Origin: Kangiella sp. TOML190
GTDB taxonomy: Bacteria > Pseudomonadota > Gammaproteobacteria > Enterobacterales > Kangiellaceae
Direction: 5' to 3'
Assembly (NCBI RefSeq): GCF_023706045.1
Contig: NZ_BQYL01000001.1
Location: 248,001 to 312,000, forward strand
Length of the DNA: 64,000 nt
Shown: piece after piece, positions 58,144 to 64,000 of the stretch
Layout of the letters: every line of letters begins with the position of its first letter
How positions within the stretch are numbered: the stretch's first letter is position 1
The notes under the pieces: generated by a model
The model's input: only the letters and a program-made list of their open reading frames with translations
Told to the model about the DNA's origin: nothing
Databases searched by the model: none
Translations under genes and position numbers: made by a program

Positions 58144-58975
58144 CGGACGTTCAGGCTCTGGAAAATCGGTAGCACTCAATGCGCTAGAAGATGCCGGCTA
58201 CTACTGTATTGACAACTTACCATTAGGGCTAACGCTGGAGGTGGTGAATCGCCACCTGCGAGAAACCGATGCGATTGCCATTAGCGTAGATGCACGTAAT
58301 CCTTATGATCTCGAACACTTTAATACTGAAATTGAAAAAATCAGACTTTCTTATCCGAAAACAAAAGTCTTGTTTATTGATGCCAATGATTCCACTTTAT
58401 TAAAACGGTTTAGCGAAACGCGGCGTCGCCACCCGCTGACTCGATTGGGTATTTCCTTACGCGATGCCATGAAAAAAGAAGAAAAGCTGATTACTCCTAT
58501 TCGAGCCTTAGCTGATCTGGTGATCAATACCACCAACCTAACGCCGCACGAGCTTCGCGAGCAAATTCGTGATCGAGTGACTTCCAGTAGCCACTCAGCT
58601 ATGGATATTCTCTTTACCTCTTTTGGCTTTAAGCACGGTTCGCCGCAAGATGCCGACTTTGTATTTGACGCTCGCTGCCTACCTAACCCACACTGGGTTC
58701 CTGAGCTAAGAGAGTTCACTGGCCGTGATAAGCCAATCCAAGATTATCTTGGCTCTGATGATCAAGTGATGGAGTACCTTTGGCAACTATGAGTATTTTT
58801 AGATACTTGGCTACCCGAATTTTCGCGTCAAGGACGTAGCTACTTTACTTTTTCTATTGGTTGCACCGGCGGCAAACACCGCTCGGTCTACCTAATCGAA
58901 AAATTAGCCGAGCACTTTAAAGAAACCTATCCCAACGTGCAAATACGCCACCGCCGACTAGACAAACTCGGTTAA
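58124..58975 (+). pseudogene. rapZ: RapZ (YvcJ family) interrupted by an in-frame TGA
   Basis: Open from ATG 58124 for 222 codons: Walker A GRSGSGKS at 8-15, the DNLP motif, and FGFKHGSPQDADFVFDAR. It then hits TGA at 58790-58792. The same frame continues without another stop for 60 codons to TAA at 58973-58975. That tail carries the conserved C-terminal signature ([32 protein letters not shown]). Total 283 codons plus stop, against 284 residues in E. coli RapZ. The TGA sits where E. coli has Arg (Q-T-R-S-Y), consistent with CGA to TGA. The truncated product would lose the RNA-binding, GlmZ-type C-terminus. Mutation, sequencing error or read-through are all possible. Confidence 0.88.
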
Positions 58976-59046
58976 TCGCAACATTTCATAGCCAGCCAAT
59001 GGCTAATTAGGTAAAATGTCTTAAAAATCAGACATTAAGTATCGCT

Positions 59047-60423
59047 ATGGCAGATTTGCAAGGACAAAATAGCAAAGAGCAAATTCAGCAATTGAATGAA
59101 GCTTTAGAGGGTGGTCAATCTTCCACCTTTGAAAACCTATTGTCTGAATTATTTCCCCCTGACATCGCCTTATTTCTTGAATCCTCACCCCCGAAAATTC
59201 GTAACACCGTTTGGGAGCTGATTGAAATTGAGCAACAAGGCGAAGTGCTGCAATACCTTTCTGATGAAGTGCGACAAAACTTTATCGACAATATGCAGCC
59301 GCAAGAGTTGGCGGATGTGGTTTCGGAAATGGATACCGATGACGCGGTGGATATTCTCGAGGATCTCTCAGAAAGTCTGAGCTCGCAAGTTCTCAAGCGA
59401 CTCGATGAACAAAACCGCTCTCAGATCGAGCAAGCGCTCTCTTATCCTGAAGATACCGCCGGCGGTTTGATGAATATCGATACCATTTTGATCCGCCCGC
59501 GGGTTTCGGTGGAAGTGGTATTGCGCTATTTGCGGATCCGAGGTGAACTGCCAGAAAATACTGACCAACTCTACGTGGTAAATTCTAGCGATAAATTAAT
59601 TGGTTCGGTTTCAATTAGCTCAATCTTAACCAACCCGCCGGAAACACCAGTGTTAGAGCTGATCGAAGAACATAATCACACCATTCCCGTGGACATGACC
59701 GCTGCGGAAGTGGCACAAATTTTCCAACGCCACGATCTAGTCACCGCCCCGGTCACTGACGAAAATGGCAAGCTCTTGGGCCGGATTACTATTGACGACG
59801 TGGTTGACGTGATCGTAGAAGAAGCGGACCATTCTCTGCTGTCAATGGCACGCCTAGATGAATACGAAGATACTTTTGGCTCGATCACCAAAACCGCCAA
59901 GCGCCGCGCGATCTGGCTAGGTATTAATTTACTCACGGTTATTTTAGCCGCCTTAGTAATTGGTTTATTTGAAGGCACTATCGCCAAAGTAACGCTACTC
60001 GCAGCCTTATTACCGATAGTACCGAGTATGGGCGGTATTGCGGGCACTCAAACCTTAACCCTAGTGATCCGCGGTATGTCCTTAGGCCATATTAGCGAAG
60101 GCAACAAATCGTATTTACTCAAAAAAGAACTCGCCGTCAGTATTATCAATGGCGTACTTTGGGCCTTAGTGGTAGCAAGCTTAGTTTACTTTTTCGCAGC
60201 CTACAAAAACGTTACTGTAAGCCATTGGCATCTAGCGGTCACCATTGGTGGCGCTATGCTCTTTAATCTGGTTACAGGGGTATTATTCGGTGCTTTACTG
60301 CCCATGATCTTAAAAAAGATGGACATAGATCCAGCCATCGCTGGCGGCGTTATCCTTACCACTGTTACTGATGTTGCCGGATTTTTTGCCTTACTCGGAC
60401 TAGCAACCTACTTCTTTGGCTGA
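59047..60423 (+). CDS. mgtE: Magnesium transporter MgtE
   Basis: 458 residues. An N-terminal MgtE domain (to about 130) and two CBS domains (about 140-255, with SILTNPPETP) form the cytosolic magnesium sensor. Five C-terminal membrane helices include GGIAGTQTLTLVIRG and AGGVILTTVTDVAGF. It is a gated Mg2+ channel of the inner membrane. Confidence 0.97.
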   Translation: MADLQGQNSKEQIQQLNEALEGGQSSTFENLLSELFPPDIALFLESSPPKIRNTVWELIEIEQQGEVLQYLSDEVRQNFIDNMQPQELADVVSEMDTDDAVDILEDLSESLSSQVLKRLDEQNRSQIEQALSYPEDTAGGLMNIDTILIRPRVSVEVVLRYLRIRGELPENTDQLYVVNSSDKLIGSVSISSILTNPPETPVLELIEEHNHTIPVDMTAAEVAQIFQRHDLVTAPVTDENGKLLGRITIDDVVDVIVEEADHSLLSMARLDEYEDTFGSITKTAKRRAIWLGINLLTVILAALVIGLFEGTIAKVTLLAALLPIVPSMGGIAGTQTLTLVIRGMSLGHISEGNKSYLLKKELAVSIINGVLWALVVASLVYFFAAYKNVTVSHWHLAVTIGGAMLFNLVTGVLFGALLPMILKKMDIDPAIAGGVILTTVTDVAGFFALLGLATYFFG

Positions 60424-60443
60424 GAAACTTTTTTGGTTTAGGC

Positions 60444-61817
60444 TTAACTCGCGGTCGCAATGGCCAATCCGTCAATGGCTAAAGAGCCACATAAAATACT
60501 GGAGCGGTGATCGACATCTTGGCCACTACTGATAACATTCATCAGCATGTCCGATAAATTGCCAGCAATGGTGATGCCTTGTACAAAATATTGTAGCTCA
60601 CCATTTTCAAACCAAAAGCCACCTGCGCCGCGCGAATAATTGCCCGTGACTAAATTCACCCCTTGGCCCATTAACTCTGTGACCAAAAGTCCCGTTCCAA
60701 GCTCTTTGATCATCTTAGCTTGGTCGGTATCTTGCGCTGAAATCAGAATATTATGGATCCCGCCAGCGCTAGCGGTCGACTCTAAACCCAAGCGCCGTGC
60801 TGAATAGCTACTGAGAAAATAGTCTTTTAAGATGCCATCGGCAACAATATCACGGCGGTAAGTGGCAACCCCTTCACTATCATAACTGCAGCTACCAAAA
60901 CCACCCTGAATAAAAGGATCTTCGGTGATGCTAATAACACCAGAGACAATCTGCTGTCCTTTTTTATCAAGCATAAAAGACGCTTTTTGATATAAGGCTC
61001 CACCTTTAAGCGCTGACAATAAATGACTCCAAATACCACGCGCGGTTTCTGGGGTAAAAACCACAGGGAAAGTGCCAGATTTTGCTTTGCCTTGATGCAA
61101 ACGAGCAAGCACCTTTTCCGCCGCCTGTTGCCCGATCTGCTGCGGGCTTTCAATCTGATGAAAATCACGACTGATGCTGTAATAACCATCGCGCTGCATA
61201 GACTCTTGCGGGCCCTCGGCAATCATAGTTGTGGAAAGGCTATAACGGCTGGTATTTTTATCCGCAAAAAAGTCCAAACTATTAGCATAGATGGAAAAAG
61301 AGCTATGGCCGTAAACACTCGCCCCTTCCGACTGCTTAATGCTATTGTTAGCCAACGCTACAGCTTCGGTCGCTTGCGCCACCTCAACCAATTGCGGAAT
61401 TGTTTTCTTGCTTAAATGCGATAAGCCCAAGTCAGGAAAATCAGTCGCTAGACGCTCCTTTTTCGCCAATCCTGCAAAGGGATCGGGCTCAGTGAATCGG
61501 GCGATAGCAAGCGCAGCTTTGACGCCCGCCTCTATTCCCGAATGAGTCAAATCATTGATTGATGCAGCACCTTTGCACCCCTTGTAATAGAGGTTTAAGC
61601 TTAAGTGACTATCTTGGTTAAACTCTAAAGTTTCTAACTCTTGATTACGAACTTCGATGCTATTGCCAACCGTATGATGACACCAGATTTCCGCTTGTTC
61701 AGCTCCGGCCTGCTTGGCCAGTAACAGCGCTTTTTTGACCAAATCGCGGTAGTCTTTTTGGGTCTTGTCTTGTGCTTCAGCCAGCTCGGCTAAAGTTAAG
61801 TGCTTACTGTTTCTCAT
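60444..61817 (-). CDS. pmbA: Metalloprotease-related protein PmbA/TldE
   Basis: 457 residues of the TldD/PmbA family, with GVATYRRDIVADGILKDYFLS and NLVTGNYSRGAGGFWFENGE. TldE forms a heterodimer with TldD; only TldD carries the HExxxH zinc site. The complex matures microcin B17 and cleaves other unfolded peptides in E. coli. It converges with mgtE. Confidence 0.96.
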   Translation of the reverse strand: MRNSKHLTLAELAEAQDKTQKDYRDLVKKALLLAKQAGAEQAEIWCHHTVGNSIEVRNQELETLEFNQDSHLSLNLYYKGCKGAASINDLTHSGIEAGVKAALAIARFTEPDPFAGLAKKERLATDFPDLGLSHLSKKTIPQLVEVAQATEAVALANNSIKQSEGASVYGHSSFSIYANSLDFFADKNTSRYSLSTTMIAEGPQESMQRDGYYSISRDFHQIESPQQIGQQAAEKVLARLHQGKAKSGTFPVVFTPETARGIWSHLLSALKGGALYQKASFMLDKKGQQIVSGVISITEDPFIQGGFGSCSYDSEGVATYRRDIVADGILKDYFLSSYSARRLGLESTASAGGIHNILISAQDTDQAKMIKELGTGLLVTELMGQGVNLVTGNYSRGAGGFWFENGELQYFVQGITIAGNLSDMLMNVISSGQDVDHRSSILCGSLAIDGLAIATAS

Positions 61818-61995
61818 AGGATCGCAAGTTCCATTAGAATAGTTCTCAAGTAGGTGTCAGCTGCAGTGATAATCATAACAAAATATGCTAGCCTATGCTG
61901 AAAATTAACTGGTCTTTAGTATTTGATTTTGGTCAATAAAGCCTGCGCCAAAAATATATTTTTCGACCGAAATCGTAGCAAGAGTTAATACCTTT

Positions 61996-62514
61996 ATGAG
62001 CCAAGATTCTGACATTGACGCGGAAATAATTTCAAAATCAGAGCAGAAACGCGAAATTCAAGCGATCACAAAATTAGGCGAGCGCTTAATAGCGTTACCT
62101 GCTTCGGTGGTGAGCGACTACCCTCTTTCCGAGCTCTGCTTAAAAGCGATTTTAGAAGCACAAAAAATCAAAAGTCATGTGGGTAAAAAGCGCCAGATAA
62201 AATTTGTCGGTAAAGTTCTTCGCGACGAAGATTTAGAAGCAATCCAACAGAAACTGCTAGTACTTGATCAACAAAAGCAGCTGGAAAACCGAAAGCTCCA
62301 CAATATTGAACAGTGGCGGGATAGAATCCTACGCGAAGGTGATAGCGCTTTAAATCAACTTATCATCGAAATCCCTGTGATTGATAGGCAGCATTTACGC
62401 CAATTGATGCGCAATGCTCAAAACGAAATCAAAAGGGATAAACCGCCAAAATTTCAGCGTGAAATTTTTCAGTATCTCAAGACTTTTATGGACCAGCTTC
62501 CTACTACCAATTAA
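61996..62514 (+). CDS. darP: Ribosome biogenesis factor DarP (YjgA, DUF615)
   Basis: 172 residues, almost entirely helical and highly charged, with SKSEQKREIQAITKLGERL and IKSHVGKKRQIKFVGKVLRD. DarP assists 50S assembly. It lies between pmbA and tldD on the opposite strand, a conserved grouping, and ends 4 bp from the tldD stop. Confidence 0.95.
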   Translation: MSQDSDIDAEIISKSEQKREIQAITKLGERLIALPASVVSDYPLSELCLKAILEAQKIKSHVGKKRQIKFVGKVLRDEDLEAIQQKLLVLDQQKQLENRKLHNIEQWRDRILREGDSALNQLIIEIPVIDRQHLRQLMRNAQNEIKRDKPPKFQREIFQYLKTFMDQLPTTN

Positions 62515-62518
62515 GCCT

Positions 62519-63958
62519 TTAGACTTGAGTGCCGCCAACGGTAATTTGATCAATTTTTAAAGTCGGCTGCCCCACACACACGGGAACACTTTGTCCGGCT
62601 TTACCACAAACACCAATACCGGGATCTAAGCAGGAGTCATTAGCTACCATACTTACCTTTTTTAAAACTTCAGGGCCGTTACCAATAAGAGTAGCGCCTT
62701 TAATCGGTGCTGTTATTTTACCATTTTCAATTAAATAGGCTTCGCTAGCACTAAACACGAAGTTGCCAGAGGTAATATCCACCTGGCCGCCAGCAAAGTT
62801 TGGAGCATATACCCCGCGTTTGACGCTTTGGATAATTTCTTCTTTTTCCGACTGACCCGATAACATAAAAGTGTTGGTCATTCTTGGCATTGGCAGGTGG
62901 GCGTAGGACTCGCGGCGGCCATTTCCGGTTGGCGTAACCCCCATCAATTTAGCGTTATGCTTATCCTGCATATAGCCTTTGAGTACCCCCTTTTCGATCA
63001 ACACATTAGTTTGACTTGGCGTACCTTCGTCATCCACGTTAAGCGAACCGCGCATATTCGGTATTGAGCCATCATCAACCACTGTACACAGATCCGAAGC
63101 TACTTTCTGGCCAATGCAGTTCGAATAAGCGGAAGAACCCTTGCGATTAAAATCACCTTCTAGTCCATGCCCTACGGCCTCATGTAATAAAACACCGGAC
63201 CAACCATTACCAAGCACTACGGGCATAGAGCCAGCGGGAGCCTCAATTGCGTCTAAATTTAGCAAGGCTTGATCTACTGCTTGCTGGGCGACCTGCTCTA
63301 AATCTTGTGCAATCAAATCTTGCCATAAGTAACGACCACCAATCCCTGCACTGCCACGCTCTCGTTTACCGTTAGACTCAAGAAGCACCGTCACATTTAA
63401 ACGTACCATGGGCCGAATATCAGCCGCTTGAATGCCATCAGAGGCTACGACTAAAACCGTTTCATCCGACGCCGATAAAGTAATAATAACCTGGGTGATT
63501 CTTTCATCCAGTTGCCGCGTTTTTTGATCGAGCGATTGTAGTAACGTAATTTTTTCGGATTGACTGGCGCCTAATAAGGCCGCTTCAGGTGAATACAGTT
63601 GCTGATGACTTAGTTGAGTAAAGTCAATTTTTCGCGCTTGACCTTGTCGGCTAACTGAAGTGGCGGCTCGAGTAGCATTTTCTAACTCATGTAAAGTAAA
63701 AGCATTGGCATAGGCAAAAGCAGTTTTATCGCCCACAATGGTTCTAACGCCTAAACCTTTGTTAAGATTGAAGCTCGCATCTTTAACCGCTCCATCTTCT
63801 AGCTGCCAATATTCTAACGATGCCTTTTGGAAAAAAATATCAGAAAAATCGATTTGATAAGCCGAGATATTATTGATAGTCGCTTCAAGCATTTTTAAAT
63901 TAAGATCCGACTCTTGAAACAAATTAGCTTCAGCTCTAGTTAGAATTGAACTACTCAT
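62519..63958 (-). CDS. tldD: Metalloprotease TldD
   Basis: 479 residues. The zinc motif is seen as H-E-A-V-G-H in GVLLHEAVGHGLEGDF, followed by GTPSQTNVLIEKGVLKGYM and the C-terminal CGKAGQSVPV. It is the catalytic partner of PmbA/TldE. The start is complete at 63958; 42 bp upstream remain in the window. Confidence 0.98.
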   Translation of the reverse strand: MSSSILTRAEANLFQESDLNLKMLEATINNISAYQIDFSDIFFQKASLEYWQLEDGAVKDASFNLNKGLGVRTIVGDKTAFAYANAFTLHELENATRAATSVSRQGQARKIDFTQLSHQQLYSPEAALLGASQSEKITLLQSLDQKTRQLDERITQVIITLSASDETVLVVASDGIQAADIRPMVRLNVTVLLESNGKRERGSAGIGGRYLWQDLIAQDLEQVAQQAVDQALLNLDAIEAPAGSMPVVLGNGWSGVLLHEAVGHGLEGDFNRKGSSAYSNCIGQKVASDLCTVVDDGSIPNMRGSLNVDDEGTPSQTNVLIEKGVLKGYMQDKHNAKLMGVTPTGNGRRESYAHLPMPRMTNTFMLSGQSEKEEIIQSVKRGVYAPNFAGGQVDITSGNFVFSASEAYLIENGKITAPIKGATLIGNGPEVLKKVSMVANDSCLDPGIGVCGKAGQSVPVCVGQPTLKIDQITVGGTQV

Positions 63959-64000
63959 AAATTAAATTTTCCGGTGTAAATGCGCAGGGAAGCGACGTCT

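Noticed and set aside
58790-58792. Selenocysteine at the rapZ TGA
   Set aside because: RapZ is not a known selenoprotein, the aligned residue is arginine rather than cysteine, and no SECIS-like hairpin is obvious just after the codon.

Overview
This is a contiguous chromosomal segment of a Gram-negative gammaproteobacterium with moderate to low GC. The evidence is a complete division and cell wall (dcw) cluster with the gammaproteobacterial gene order, the sspA/sspB pair, LpoA, DolP, DarP and ZapG/ZapE, a cytochrome bc1 complex, and an lpt-rpoN-hpf-ptsN-rapZ block. From memory, the order resembles the Pseudomonas chromosome (dcw - rnpB - rsmI - lpoA - yraN - diaA - dolP - sspBA - petCBA - rpsI/rplM - zapE - degS - murA) and the Kangiella-like Oceanospirillales. 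The family assignment is a guess. No tRNA, rRNA, CRISPR array, prophage or intact insertion sequence was seen.

Layout. 1-5.0 kb: the yacG end, mutT, secA, an M23 peptidase and dciA. 5.2-23.9 kb: the dcw cluster, transcribed leftward from mraZ to ftsZ with many 4-8 bp overlaps, followed by lpxC. A sigma70-type promoter with four MraZ boxes at 10-bp spacing sits at its head (23784-23849). 24.1-24.9 kb: leftward rnpB, followed downstream by about four 106-bp tandem copies derived from its own 3' end. 25.0-26.4 kb: three orphan envelope genes, one encoding an exported protein made of 19-residue Gly/Ser/Asn repeats. 26.6-31.1 kb: rsmI, lpoA, yraN, a frame-broken diaA and dolP. 31.2-36.6 kb: sspBA, petCBA, an 830-bp gap holding a degenerate palindromic element, then rpsI-rplM. 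36.9-40.7 kb: an accessory stretch (HU-like protein, Asp-box lipoprotein, ComEC-like hydrolase). 40.9-50.7 kb: zapE, zapG, degS, murA and ibaG, interrupted by an acetolactate-synthase-like/aldehyde dehydrogenase pair and small orphan genes. 50.8-59.0 kb: yrbG, kdsD, kdsC, lptCAB, rpoN, hpf, ptsN and a rapZ split by an in-frame TGA. 59.0-64.0 kb: mgtE, pmbA, darP and tldD.

How the genes work together. Most genes serve envelope growth. Mur enzymes, MraY, MurG, FtsI/FtsW and LpoA make and regulate peptidoglycan; FtsZ/A/Q/L, ZapE and ZapG run division. LpxC, KdsD, KdsC and LptABC make and export lipopolysaccharide. SecA, DegS and DolP handle export and envelope quality. PetABC supplies respiratory energy.

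Most notable observations: (1) rapZ has a single in-frame TGA while the remaining 60 codons are conserved to the normal C-terminus; (2) diaA is broken by one missing base in an A run; (3) the rnpB 3'-end repeat array, each unit carrying a terminator-like hairpin; (4) the MraZ operator; (5) the Gly-rich repeat protein; (6) the palindromic element near 35.25-35.70 kb.
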